Assembly (NCBI GenBank): GCA_949752735.1 | Contig: OX457053.1 | Span: 6,639,135-6,703,134, forward strand | Reading direction: 5' to 3' | Length of the DNA: 64,000 nucleotides | Source of the DNA: Lumbricus terrestris | Lineage: Eukaryota; Annelida; Clitellata; Crassiclitellata; Lumbricidae | Shown: piece after piece, positions 24,159 to 35,339 of the stretch | Numbering within the stretch: position 1 is the first letter of the stretch | Layout of the letters: each line of letters opens with the position of its first letter | Translations under genes and position numbers: made by a program | Notes under the pieces: model-generated | What the model saw: the letters and a program-made list of their open reading frames with translations, nothing else | Told to the model about the DNA's origin: nothing | The model's database searches: none

Positions 24159-25600
24159 CAGGGCCGTTTTAAGGAGTTTTGGGGCCCTAGGCACAAACCC
24201 TAATCCTAAACATATCCACGAGTCTAATCTACTCTAGCCAAATCAAGGTTTCTGGGGACGGAGAACAAGTATTTACACACACATTTTTGTCGGTCGATTG
24301 CTCGAGACGTGTAGCGCCGAGACGGGAGGGCTATGGGAAAGGAATGTCCGAATGTGTCCCTCCATGAAGTCAGAAATTGTTGAATTTTCACATTGCATTT
24401 TAAGCTGCCATCTTTACAAAATTGCTCAACATTCGCAGTGCTGACATGCCTAGTCTAAGACTTCTATGATTGTTCTTGCAATTATAATAATTCCTTATTC
24501 AGTTTCCACATTGTAATGATAGGCCACATGCAGCATTGTAAGCTGGGATCTAGGCAAAATTACAGATTATTATTTCAGTGCTGATTACAAGAGTGGTTGA
24601 AAGTTTCAATAAAATTAATATAATTATTATTACAATCATAATTTCTTGACGTATCAAATTCAGCAACTCAGTTCTGCTGCTTCTGGACCATTAGGCCAAC
24701 AGCATAATAGGCCTAGTAGCCTAACGAATAACTGCAGACAGATCTAGGCTATAATTATATAAGACCTACTTTCTTGCATTGGAATTGACTTATTCCCGCG
24801 CGTTGCTAAAAAGGCTTGTATTGTTGACCATGGAGGATAGGCCTACAGTTCTCGGAATTGCCACAAATGTTACACAAACCAAGGAAGAACCGCCAAAATC
24901 TGGAAGTCATGTAGTAGGCCTAATGATGCTGTTTTACTAAGTGTTCAAGTAACAAAACCTTTTTAAATTTCGACAGTTTTAAATTTGAAAGGTAGCACTA
25001 AAAAGTCGAAAATTGGTTTTACAAAAATAGTACTTGTACAAATATTAACAGTAAATTATACTCATTGTAAGATGATTGTATCATATTATTACATTAATAG
25101 ATTTTATCGTCGTAATATCATACAATAGTAAATAATATCACGGTATATTACTAGAGTTCGTGTATTATACAATAATGTAAGCAGCAATTCAAACTTATAA
25201 TTTGGTCAAATGTTTTGGGTAGTCATTTCTGGATGAAGTTCCTTCCACACTGGGAGATGCTTAGATTAAACACTGAACGTAACCCGATTCCCGTCTCAAA
25301 CTCTCAGTCTCAGATATAGAGTGCCGGTACTCTATTCATGCCTTCTATGGGCATGTGTGTCATTTTGTTACGTTTATTAATATTGATAGAAGAACCTAGG
25401 CCTATACACAGCTAGAGCACATCAATCTTTGTATTACAAGTGTACTGTGTAAAATAAATTTAAGCTTAGCACACGTTAAAGTTCGAATAACATGTTGCTA
25501 ATTTGTTATGCAATGTAGCATTTTGGGTCACCGCGGGGCCCCCCTGTTGCGCGGGGCCCTAGGCCCGGGCCTCGCGGGCCTGTGCCTTAAAACGGCTCTG
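24159..25600. mobile_element. hAT-like element, 1442 bp
   Basis: TIRs CAGGGCCGTTTTAAGG and CCTTAAAACGGCTCTG, with GGGGCCCTAGGCAC next to the left end and GGGGCCCTAGGCC near the right. The flanking octamers ACAATAAG and ACAATAAT differ at one base. The AT-rich interior has four TAGGCCTA palindromes and no long frame. Confidence 0.8.
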
Positions 25601-25954
25601 ACAATAATCAGCAATCTGGCTAAGCTGCGTGGTTGACAATAAATTAGTACTCTAATGTTGCCAGATTTATCTTGCCACGCTGGTTGCGAATTGCTGTCTT
25701 GCCATAATGGTTGTGAATTTGTCTTCCTGACAAACTGTCATCGAAAGAAACGACTCTAAAAGGTCAGCAATTTCATGGAGATATATTGTAAGTATGTTTT
25801 GAATATACGTTGCATCTTGGGAATGGTTTCTGCCAGATAATCAATACGGAAAGCTGTTTTGTATAGCATATAATATGATGTATTATATCCATTCGTGGAA
25901 AATCGTTTTCCTTTAGGAGTTAAATCGAGCGGCGGATATTCATCGCCTGGTACC
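25601..25954 (+). other. 5' flank of the GPCR gene with possible 3' splice site
   Basis: No long coding frame. TTTTCCTTTAG ending at 25916 is a good polypyrimidine/AG acceptor 38 bases before the ATG, so a 5' untranslated exon may lie upstream. The frame is open back to a GTG at 25895, but that codon has no support as an initiator. Confidence 0.35.
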
Positions 25955-27241
25955 ATGCAGTTCTTTATGAGTCCCCTCGTGACCTTGCTACAGTCGAACG
26001 AGACAGAGGAATGGATGATCGACCCGGACTCCTCTCCGCCTCCTCTTCCACCTCCACCTCTTCCAGGTCGACTCGAGAGGTTCGTCTGGCTGCTCAACTC
26101 CGCCTGCATTCCGGGCATCGTCACACTCGGTCTGCTCCTCAACATCGCCTGCTGTTCGACGATGCGTGGCCCCCGCATGGTTGCCCAGTCCTACTCTCCC
26201 TACTTCGTCTGGCTGTCCGTCACCGATTCCGCCTTCCTCGCCTCCCTGCTCATCGTCTGGGCGACGTCCGTCGGACTCACAGACCTCTACGCCCGCGACG
26301 GATGGTGCCTGACCGTCACATACGTCAGCGGGGTCTCCGCCTTCCTCGCTCCCTGGCTCCACGTCGGCCTGGCCGCCGACCGCTTCCTAGCCACCGTCTG
26401 CGGCCACCGAGCGACGCCCGGCCGCATGAAGTCCTCCTCCTCCAGTCTGCGCTCCCACGTCGTCTGCGTTGGGCTCTTCCTCGTGGCCGTTCCTGCCTAC
26501 CTCAACTCGAGTCTCATCTACGGTGTGGTCGAGACGCGGTTCGGTCGGCTCTGCGTCGCTCTACCACGCTTCATATCCGTCGTCCAAGTCCTCGCAGAAC
26601 TTGAGCTGCTCTTCACCGTTGCCCTGCCAAGCATAGCCATCGTATCCCTCAACCTGGTCACCGTCTACTATCTAACGACGAGCTGCGTGGCTGCTCGTAG
26701 ACGCAAGAGGACAAGAACGGGGTTCTACCCTTCTCACGATTGCCGGACCTCACCCTGCGGACTCCTCGCCCCAGCGGCAGTAGCTCCCTCTGGGGACGAC
26801 ATCTTCGGTGGTCAACCGGTGGTCGTACCATCGACCCCTACTCGTTTGATGTCGCCACTCGAGGTCAGTCCAGCGTCCTCGTCGTCCTTCGACCTGCCCT
26901 CCATCAGGTCCTCATCCGCCGATGTTCGACCGACCGTGTCCGTTGTGCTCTCAACCGTGGCCTTCCTCCTGCTCTCGCTTCCCGCCCAGCTGCTGCAGTC
27001 GTGGGTGATGCTGTCATCCGTGTCCGCATCGGCTGAGACGACGTTCCAGGTGCCACAGCAGGTCATCCTCGTCCAGCATCTTCTGCTCACCGTCTGGTAC
27101 GTTCGATTCGGATCCAGCTTTCCGCTTCAGTTGGCGCTGAATCCGTGCGTTCGTGATCAACTGACCGTGACGATAAAGAAGACGTTCTTTCGTTTTCAGC
27201 TGAAACGTGGCAGTTCTGAATTCACGTCGGATTCCTTCTGA
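25955..27241 (+). CDS. class A (rhodopsin-type) GPCR, single coding exon
   Basis: Predicted 428-residue seven-helix receptor in the plasma membrane; ligand unknown. The ATG at 25955 follows TACC (A at -3). The extracellular N-terminus has a glycosylation site N15-E-T and a Pro-rich run (28-37). TM1 is about 43-69 with N63. TM2 is about 80-106 with D91 in the LSVTD position. C118 and C200 are placed for the TM3-loop 2 disulfide. DRF at 142-144 replaces DRY. TM5 is about 213-241 with P225, and the third intracellular loop is long and Ser/Pro-rich (242-326). TM6 is about 327-353 with P343. TM7 ends with N396-P397 but lacks the NPxxY tyrosine, followed by a basic helix 8. Codons favour C/G at third positions, unlike the AT-rich surroundings. 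A 3' fragment of a close paralogue lies at 30817-31031. Subfamily unassigned; peptide-receptor-like or a lineage-specific chemoreceptor are both possible. Confidence 0.88.
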   Translation: MQFFMSPLVTLLQSNETEEWMIDPDSSPPPLPPPPLPGRLERFVWLLNSACIPGIVTLGLLLNIACCSTMRGPRMVAQSYSPYFVWLSVTDSAFLASLLIVWATSVGLTDLYARDGWCLTVTYVSGVSAFLAPWLHVGLAADRFLATVCGHRATPGRMKSSSSSLRSHVVCVGLFLVAVPAYLNSSLIYGVVETRFGRLCVALPRFISVVQVLAELELLFTVALPSIAIVSLNLVTVYYLTTSCVAARRRKRTRTGFYPSHDCRTSPCGLLAPAAVAPSGDDIFGGQPVVVPSTPTRLMSPLEVSPASSSSFDLPSIRSSSADVRPTVSVVLSTVAFLLLSLPAQLLQSWVMLSSVSASAETTFQVPQQVILVQHLLLTVWYVRFGSSFPLQLALNPCVRDQLTVTIKKTFFRFQLKRGSSEFTSDSF

Positions 27242-27296
27242 CGACATGAGTTTCTAAATGGCGCCATAGAAATATCTTCTTGCACACATAAACAAT
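27242..27296 (+). other. GPCR 3' flank
   Basis: Short 3' flank directly after the TGA and before an ACAT array. The first clear AATAAA on this strand is at 27799-27804, beyond the array. Confidence 0.3.
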
Positions 27297-27590
27297 GCAT
27301 ATATACATACGTACATGACTAGCATTGCATACATATATATACACACATACATACATGTACATACATGCATACATACATACATACATACATACATACATAC
27401 ATACATACATACATACATACGTGCATACATACATACATACATACATACATACATACATACATACATACATACATACATACATACATACATACATACATAC
27501 ATACATACATACATACATACATACATACATACATACATACATACATACATACATACATACATACATACATACATACATACATACATACAC
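27297..27590. repeat. (ACAT)n microsatellite
   Basis: About 290 bp, almost perfect from 27365 apart from one GTGC variant near 27421. Open frames Tyr-Ile-His-Thr and Met-Tyr-Val-Cys are artefacts. Confidence 0.97.
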
Positions 27591-27949
27591 CGCGGTTAAA
27601 AAAAGTAAGCCAAATTGTTTTGCATTTATCTCTGATACCTGATGACATATCACTCTAAAAAAGTTCAAATATTTAGAGAATTGGCCCAAGAATACGATTC
27701 CAACATTTTATGAGATAGGGTTGAACGGATAAAAAGATAAGAATCTTTCAACTTCATATGCCGAAATTTCAGTTTACAAGCAATTTTCTGTTATATTCAA
27801 TAAAAAAAATTCCCGAAAATCCTAATATGATGATAATCTTAACAATAATAATACGCGTATATAGCCTACGTATACAGGCTATGCATATATACATGTAATT
27901 ATTAGGCATGACTTAATGTCTCTGACAAGTCGGATCCACTCGTGGAGAG
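27591..27949. other. no gene recognised
   Basis: AT-rich unique sequence containing a candidate polyadenylation hexamer AATAAA at 27799. Confidence 0.3.
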
Positions 27950-28065
27950 GGAGAGAGACTACCTCAGATTGTCATACGGAAGGACAGATAGACGGAGTCA
28001 GACAGATACACAGAGACAGAAAGACAGGGAGCGACAGACAGAGAGACAGAGCAGATAGGCAGACG
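27950..28065. repeat. degenerate (ACAG)n tract
   Basis: ACAG/GAGA units without a reading frame of interest. Confidence 0.8.
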
Positions 28066-28154
28066 ACAGACTGGATGCAAATGAAAAACGTTCGTTCTAT
28101 CATGGCATATACAAGTTACCATGGCAAAATATATAGTATCGGGGACCGAATGAC

Positions 28155-28300
28155 GACACTAATCCTAAACCTAAACCTAACCGACCCTCACGACGCCTAA
28201 TCTGACCTAACCTGATTCTAACCGACCCTCACGACACCTAACCTGAGCCCTAATTAACCGACCCTCACGAACCTGACCCTAACCGATACGTCGGTCCCAG
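28155..28300. repeat. CCTAA-rich minisatellite
   Basis: Starts with three CCTAAA-like units, then about three copies of AACCGACCCTCACGA separated by CCTAACCTGA. Only superficially like a telomere repeat. Confidence 0.75.
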
Positions 28301-28344
28301 TTACTATAGTCGTGCCGTAAACATAGTATAGGACAACTTTGAGA

Positions 28345-29045
28345 CAGTTTTGATTAAGAAATTAACTGTAAAGAAAAGACTATAAGTCAGAGATACCCTT
28401 AAGGCTACACGTCGTGATAAATCCGCGTAGGTACCGCGAATGAATTATTACTGAAATCTTTATTTACCTACCCGCAGGACGATCTTTAAAATATCATCGA
28501 AGACAGGAAACCTGGGAGACTATCCCTGTTACCGATAGGAATTTTAGCAAGCGCTGTATACTTGTGAGAATTTGCGTCCATTATCTTCTCCACATCCCCA
28601 GATGAAACATCGGATCTATTTCTCACTAGCTTACTTATTGGCAATGGATGCAGACACGAAAGTTTGTCGCCGGTGACGGCGTCGTCACAGCATTGCGAGG
28701 TGAGTGTTAGTCGTTGTTTGTGGCCCTGGGGTCACTAACGCTGGCTATATCTTACCAAGCACCTATGACGCCACCCGCATCACATACACCATCGGAATAC
28801 ACTAACTGTAAGGCGACAAAAATTTAATGTCGTCTATGCTATCTCCCGCTCGACTTAAGTTTTTGTTAAGACAATTATATTCTGTTTGTCTGCCAGCGCC
28901 TTATTAAACGCCTTCGTTCCACGTGGTCGAAAGCCTATTCGTCCCACGACACAATTATTGCTGCTATGACGTAAAGTCCCAAAATAGGAGAAATTTCATT
29001 GGACTTAATCTCCTTTATGACGTCATTTATGAGCTGTAATGATTT
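28345..29045 (+). repeat. duplicon copy 1 (partner at 33150-33985)
   Basis: Colinear with 33150-33985. Shared blocks include CTGTAAAGAAAAGACT, ATCATCGAAGACAGGA, GAAACATCGGATC, a GTGAGTGTTAGTC block with a perfect splice-donor consensus at about 28700, GGCTATATCT, GACTTAAGTTTTTGTTAAGA and TATGACGTAAAG. Identity is moderate, with many indels. Function unknown. Confidence 0.8.
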
Positions 29046-29160
29046 TGAGAGAAGAGGGAAATCGTTATTCTTAAACTGTCGCTTATAATTAACGCGCCTA
29101 AACAAAATCTTCCACGAAATAAAGAGTCTACACATAGCCTATAATAATTATTATAAAATC

Positions 29161-29238
29161 TTAACACGTTCACCGCCTACACGCCATGTTAAATGACTGA
29201 ATCCGGTACGAGATATCTCGTACTGGGCGGTGAACCTG
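29161..29238. repeat. about 75-bp hairpin element with 16-bp palindrome
   Basis: Inverted ends CACGTTCACCGCC and GGGCGGTGAACCTG enclose the perfect palindrome TACGAGATATCTCGTA (29207-29222). TTAA precedes the left end but is absent on the right. Size and shape resemble the TTAA-flanked hairpins at 54584 and 56005. Confidence 0.5.
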
Positions 29239-29372
29239 GAAGCCAGTGCAAAACTCTGTCGAAATAAGACTTCAGGGTTTTTTAAGAGCTATATACAAAG
29301 AGGATTATTTACGAATATAGTACAGATTCTCCAGAGTTTATTTCATTCGGTCCAGCCGGTGTCACCATATAA
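29239..29372. other. no gene recognised
   Basis: Short unique stretch between a hairpin element and a C-rich minisatellite. Confidence 0.3.
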
Positions 29373-29465
29373 AGTCCCCCCCCGATATAAAGTCTCCCCT
29401 TCCCCCCCCCCCGATACAAAGTCTCCCCTCCCCTCCCCCCGATACAAAGTTTCCCCGAAAGAGAG
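29373..29465. repeat. C-rich minisatellite
   Basis: About four copies of CCCCCGATACAAAGTCTCCC, the earlier ones with GATATAAAG. Confidence 0.8.
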
Positions 29466-29849
29466 TCCCTCTGGGCCCTGGCTGAAATTCTGCATTAGAA
29501 GAAATTTTGTGATATAAAAGTATAATTATATATCACACTCTGCTTGTCCCATTAGCCGCATTGGCTTTATCCTACGTCCTATGCGTCTCTGTACGAGGCT
29601 ATAGGCGTATAGGCTACACAGTTTCTTTATTGATGAACGCAGTTTTTTTCCGCAAAAACTGGTCATCTTTACATTTTCTTATATATAATGACGAAAACGG
29701 ACTGGATCATAATCAAATTTGTACCAGTATCTTTCATTTGGCTGATGTATACACTGACAAAATATTATAGAGAAATATGAAGCCGTTACTGAGATAACGC
29801 ATTTTGAAAACGGTGAACGAACTTTCGTGTCACCCTATATATATATATA
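29466..29849. other. no gene recognised
   Basis: AT-rich unique sequence with short open frames lacking recognisable domains. Confidence 0.3.
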
Positions 29850-30816
<967 letters not shown>

Positions 30817-31031
30817 CATCGGCTGAGACGACGTTCCAGGTACCACAGCAGGTCATCCTCGTTCAGCATCTTCTGCTCAGTGTCTGGTACGTTCGATTCG
30901 GATCCAGCTTTCCGCTTCAGTTGGCGCTGAATCCGTGCGTTCGTGATCAGCTGACCATGACGATCAAGAAGACGTTCTTTCGTCTTCAGCTGAAACGTGG
31001 TAGCTCTGAATTCACATCGGATTCCTTTTGA
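30817..31031 (+). pseudogene. 3' fragment of a GPCR paralogue
   Basis: Over 211 bp (30821-31031) this differs from 27031-27241 at 12 positions by my count. Eleven codons are affected: eight changes are synonymous and three conservative (Thr to Ser, Val to Met, Phe to Leu). The TGA is conserved. It encodes about 70 residues, covering extracellular loop 3, TM7 and the C-terminus. Nothing of TM1-TM6 lies upstream, where a repeat joins instead. It cannot make a receptor alone. The synonymous bias implies that the parent copy was under purifying selection before truncation. Confidence 0.85.
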
Positions 31032-31435
31032 TAGAAGTGGCGGACAGTGCATGGACGTTTAGAGTTTTTCTACAATGCGCTATGGAAATGTTTTCAGCTC
31101 AATTCAATTTATTTACGAAATCAAATACGTTAACAATTATGACAGTGAACATTAAGCATTATCAAAGGGAGACCCAGAAGGGTTTTTACTTACTTACTCA
31201 GTTACATACACAGGCAATGCATTTACCTGGCATACATTCATACGTGCATACACATAAATACATAATGAATAAATACATACATACTTTCAAAGTCCTGGAC
31301 ACGGGGCCATGCAGTGTATCACAGGACTTGCCGTTTACTTCCCAGATTACGCTGGTGCCAAATTATACTGCAGCTACTGCTTGGTGACAGAGGCACGTGT
31401 GCGTAAATAACTTGCTCAAGGTCGTTACCCGGAGT
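31032..31435. other. GPCR-copy 3' flank; possible SINE fragment
   Basis: TGCGCTATGGAAATGTTTTC at 31076 loosely resembles the flank of the first GPCR (GGCGCCATAGAAATATCTTC). CTTGCTCAAGGTCGTTACCC at 31411 resembles the body of the SINE at 43300. Confidence 0.3.
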
Positions 31436-31565
31436 CAGTGGCGGATCCAGAACGTTTCGAAGGGGGCCAAAATTTTCGAAATTTGGTGTGATTTTCGCCG
31501 CCAAAAAGTTGATGACCAATTTTCCGGACATCGAGCCGATTTCAGTTCATTTACGGCAAATCTGT
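31436..31565. mobile_element. hAT-like left end, truncated
   Basis: Starts CAGTGGCGGATCCAGAACG, then GGGGGCCAAAATTTT and CGCCAAAAAGTTGATGACC as in complete elements. No right end was found. Confidence 0.5.
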
Positions 31566-31879
31566 TAAATCTCAGCTTAACTCGTAATTTTTGCGCTCTC
31601 ACTGTTTATCAGAGTAAACGTTGCTCATAGTCTTATATCTTCAGGATCTTGCTCAAGAGGTGTCTGAATAAACATTTTGTCTGTCATTGACACCTTGGCC
31701 ATTTTAATTTTTTTAGAAATTTGAATTTTATTGCCTTAATAGCGAAATTATGAGTCTGACAGATTCCTTATGTGCCAACTTGATTGTCATCTTGCTAAGT
31801 GACTTCACAGTGACCTGCGGCTACACTAGTAGGCCTAGTCTGTTTCTGTTTAAAATAGTAGTAATAATGATCATCTGAC
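31566..31879. other. no gene recognised
   Basis: AT-rich unique sequence with one TAGGCCTA at 31830. Confidence 0.3.
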
Positions 31880-32177
31880 AATGTCAGGGCTATTTGATAA
31901 CAATTATTTGAGATATGACTTAATAAAATCGTGTTTTTGCTACTTTTTGTTGCGTTACGTTTTTGAATCGTCAAAAAACGGTGGGTGGCTTTCCTAAAAG
32001 TGGCATAACTTTTGTTCTGTTTGAAATATATCGATGAAATCTGGCCATCATGTGTAAATATGAATTGTCTTTAAGACTGAAAAATTTCATTTCGAAATTC
32101 TTACTTTTGGTCAAGATATTGGCAAAAAACCTAGGGGGTATTTTTTGGCGCACCCTCAGCCACCCTGTATATACAAT

Positions 32178-32231
<54 letters not shown>

Positions 32232-32250
32232 ATGACGACGATGGCGGTGA
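31880..32250. repeat. mariner-like right end and (CTG)/(ATG) microsatellite
   Basis: GGCGCACCCTCAGCCACCCT then GTATATAC resembles a terminal repeat of Tc1/mariner elements; no partner end was identified. A (CTG)n/(ATG)n tract follows at 32179-32235. Confidence 0.4.
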
Positions 32251-32350
32251 TTATGATTGCAGTGTAGCGCTATAACAATAATAATAATGATAATACTGAT
32301 GATCATTATTATTACGACTATCGTTATTATTATTACGGTACGCGTGCAGC

Positions 32351-32668
32351 CAGAGGTGTAGCGACCGCCCTCCGTACCCTCCGACCGAAGGGGGCCCCGC
32401 ACGGAAAGGGGGCCCCTAAAAGTGGCAAAAAAGTTAACGTATAACTACGTAACTGACATTTATTGACGCTATTGCACATGCCATGTCAGTTATACTGATC
32501 AACCGTGAAGTATGGAATAGGGCCTACATTGTACACTGCAGGTCTGTACAATACAAACCCTGTATATTGCATGAAATAAATACCACATTCCAGTTTCTGC
32601 ATTGTAAAGGGCCCCGCCGCCCGGGACATATGTTCGGAGGGGCCACGCTCTTTGTTGCTACGGCCCTG
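32351..32668. mobile_element. hAT-like non-autonomous element, 318 bp
   Basis: TIRs CAGAGGTGTAGCGACCG and TTGTTGCTACGGCCCTG. The perfect duplication CGTGCAGC lies at 32343-32350 and 32669-32676. GGGGGCCCCG near the left end and GGGCCCCGCC near the right are shared subterminal blocks. Confidence 0.92.
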
Positions 32669-32716
32669 CGTGCAGCAGTGCAGGCATGCATATATAGGCC
32701 TACATGTAAGTAGGGT

Positions 32717-32717
32717 A

Positions 32718-32748
<31 letters not shown>
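32717..32748. repeat. (TA)n microsatellite
   Basis: Short pure AT alternation. Confidence 0.9.
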
Positions 32749-32752
<4 letters not shown>

Positions 32753-33149
32753 CTATGCATGTATGCACGTATAGGAGTATAATAGGACCATGTATACACA
32801 TAACCTAGTTAACACTACAGTATATTTCTATTTTTAGCTCTCAGTGCGACGACTAATTTACAAATCTGATCCACTATAGCCTAGTGCTCTCCAATCTCCA
32901 CTAGACAACAAGACATAGACAGACAGACAGACAGAGACAGAAAGCCAAAGGGATACAGATATTTTGCTAGGCTTGTACAAATTATGGACCCAGAGTATTA
33001 TTAACAACACTCAACACACGTTGTTAACCAAAAAAGTTCGTTCGATCGACAATAATTCGACATGCATCCATGGCGTGGTCTACGAAGTATACATGTAGAC
33101 CTATTCTATTACTATTACTATTATGTCTGTTATTATTGGTATGTATTGA
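32749..33149. other. no gene recognised
   Basis: AT-rich unique sequence with a short ACAG run near 32918. Confidence 0.3.
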
Positions 33150-33985
33150 GACAGATATGTTTATAAAGAAATGAACTGTAAAGAAAAGACTGTAAGTCAG
33201 AGGAAACCTTTTGGTGAGACGGCTGTATAATATCCTGGAGATGCCTTGGACTTATATTAATGGGATCCTTATTTAGGAAGTAAGTAAGCACGTAAGGATC
33301 TTGTCTTATTGCTGTACTTACAAACGCATCTGGAGATGATCTCTAACTAGATCATCGAAGACAGGACGCCCAGGCTGATGCCTTGTTATCGACTGGGATG
33401 TTTTGAAAGCATAATGCTTAGTGGAATATGCGTCCGTATCTTCTCGACGTCCCCAGACGAAACATCGGATCAATTATTTCTGTTATTATTGGTATGTATG
33501 TAGACATGAAAATTTGCCGAAAGGGACGATGTCGCCACGGCCTTGCGTGGTGAGTGTTAGTCTTTGTTTAGTGGCCCTAGGGTCACTTATAACGCAGGCT
33601 ATATCTGACCCCACATCTATGACGTCACCAAACGTCACACACCCTATCTGAATACTCTAGCAGCTTCCGACAAATGTTGTCTACGTTCAATCCACAAACG
33701 ACTTAAATTTTTGTTAAGACAATATTATTCCGTTTGTCAGTCAACGTCTCATTATTATACGCTTTCGCTCCACATTGTCGGAAGACCATTGGTCCCACAG
33801 AGCGCACGACACAATGAATAAGTTAATTGGATCCCGCGACTTCGCTTTTATGGGCGCTGTAGAAATCTCTAGATTACGATTACGATGCGTATTACTGCTA
33901 TGGTGACAGAATGACGTAAAGGTCTCCAAACAGAAGGAATTTCGTGCTACCTCAGCCTTCTTTGTGACGTCATATATGAGATTAT
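33150..33985 (+). repeat. duplicon copy 2 (partner at 28345-29045), with LINE insertion
   Basis: Same blocks and order as 28345-29045. These include CTGTAAAGAAAAGACT, AGATCATCGAAGACAGGA, CCAGACGAAACATCGGATC, GGTGAGTGTTAGTC at 33549, GGCTATATCTGACC, GACTTAAATTTTTGTTAAGA and GAATGACGTAAAGG. A family A tail (33815-33886) interrupts it after CACGACACAAT, where copy 1 is continuous. Confidence 0.8.
33815..33886 (+). mobile_element. LINE family A 3' tail inserted in duplicon
   Basis: GAATAAGTTAATTGGATCCC, GCGACTTCGCTTTTATGGGC and AGATTACGATTACGA are the terminal 70 bp of the copy at 62999-63066. The insertion post-dates the duplication. Confidence 0.7.
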
Positions 33986-34077
33986 GAGAGCCGTATATAT
34001 TTAAATATAGGCCTATGGTTCTGGAGATTATGAGTTTAATTCGGGTGAATTAAAATTATAGAACCCGCTTAATAAAT

Positions 34078-34093
34078 GATTGGTTTTATAATA

Positions 34094-34143
<50 letters not shown>

Positions 34144-34155
34144 TATTATTATTAA
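34078..34155. repeat. (AAT)n microsatellite
   Basis: TAA units passing into ATT, forming a small inverted repeat. No gene. Confidence 0.9.
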
Positions 34156-34461
34156 ACGAAACATGTTTTACAAGAAAAAGCATAAAAAGTTCTTTGTTCA
34201 TGAGTTAGCGACCTTCATCACAGGACAACTGTGGGAACATGCCTCGAAATGCCACTGCATTAAATCGTTGCGTACAAATTGAGAGGCGTTGGAAAAGGTA
34301 CGTGGTTTCGAGAGGGTTACCAGTTGCCACTGACAAACGCCGTCCAAGTTCAGTTAAAAATTGTCAGTTATTATTATTATTATTATTATTATACATCATT
34401 TATTTCCGTTTCAAACTGTGCAAACAAATGTGCAGATGTGCATTATTATCATCATTATTGT
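34156..34461. other. no gene recognised
   Basis: AT-rich sequence with a short ATT repeat at about 34370. Confidence 0.3.
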
Positions 34462-34624
34462 CAGGGGCGGATCCAGGGGGGGGGGGCAATCCGGCCATGG
34501 CCCCCCATTTAGAAATTTCTTTATTTTTGACCAGCTATTTTGCTCGGAAAGTAGACGTGGCCCCCCCTATGAGTAGTTCCGTAGGACTTTGGCCCCCCTT
34601 CGAAAATTTCTGTATCCGCCCTTG
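34462..34624. mobile_element. hAT-like MITE, 163 bp
   Basis: TIRs CAGGGGCGGATCCAG and CTGTATCCGCCCTTG. The duplication ATTATTGT lies at 34454-34461 and 34625-34632. Confidence 0.93.
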
Positions 34625-35339
34625 ATTATTGTTATTATTATTATTTCCATAGGGTCATGGGTAGCAGCAGCAATAATCTCTTACCTTTGGGAAAGAGCCG
34701 CTAACCCTATCAAAATAGCGCTAATGGAATTTATGATTCTCAAACTAAAGCCGAACAAAGCTGGCTCTGAGTTGTAGGATGATAAATTGGGCGAAACATG
34801 GATGCCCGAGACCATACTATGTATACGGGTTTGCATTCCACTGAAAATCACAACTACGTGTAAATTGGTCAATGACAGATATATTTTGCCAAACCCGTAG
34901 TCCCGTAGTGGAGGTGGTCACTGGTCTGAGGAGAAATGTGACGTGCAGTATATCATAATATCAATCTATAGCCTACGACAGCTGGGAAATATAATATACA
35001 TATATAATAATTGTGCATAGTGTGTCGGAGACTCGGAGTGGAAGTCTAGATCAGTTTACATGGAGATCCGAGCGTGGGGCTTCTATTACGGTGCTGTTGG
35101 TGTCCACGACCCGAGTGTACAAATCTACAGAGGATTTAATAAACGCGAAACTCTGAATATGCTAGGCGTCTGCTATCATCGCTAGGGGTAGGCCTATAGG
35201 CCTGTAATAAATGTAAGTTGTCGAGATGGTTAAAAGATGAGCCTTCTTCAGTTTGGTTTCTCAACATGAATGCGTAAAAATTCCGTTACCGGATATGTCG
35301 GCTTTTGTGATGACGATGAGCAAGCCGTAAGAAACACCT
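34625..35339. other. no gene recognised
   Basis: Unique sequence with one TAGGCCTA at 35189. Short frames lack domains. Confidence 0.3.

Noticed and set aside
25895..25954. GTG as start of the GPCR (20 extra residues)
   Set aside because: Non-ATG initiation is unlikely in an animal gene; a splice acceptor at 25916 and a well-placed ATG at 25955 explain the open frame.
25988..26604. Antisense and shifted frames over the GPCR (124 and 197 codons)
   Set aside because: Shadows of a GC-rich coding exon; no domains.
28155..28300. Telomere-like CCTAA repeat
   Set aside because: Only three telomere-like units; the rest is a different minisatellite unit, in the middle of unique DNA.
33421..33651. 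76-codon frame in duplicon copy 2 as a small gene
   Set aside because: The homologous part of copy 1 has frameshifts and stops, so coding is not conserved.
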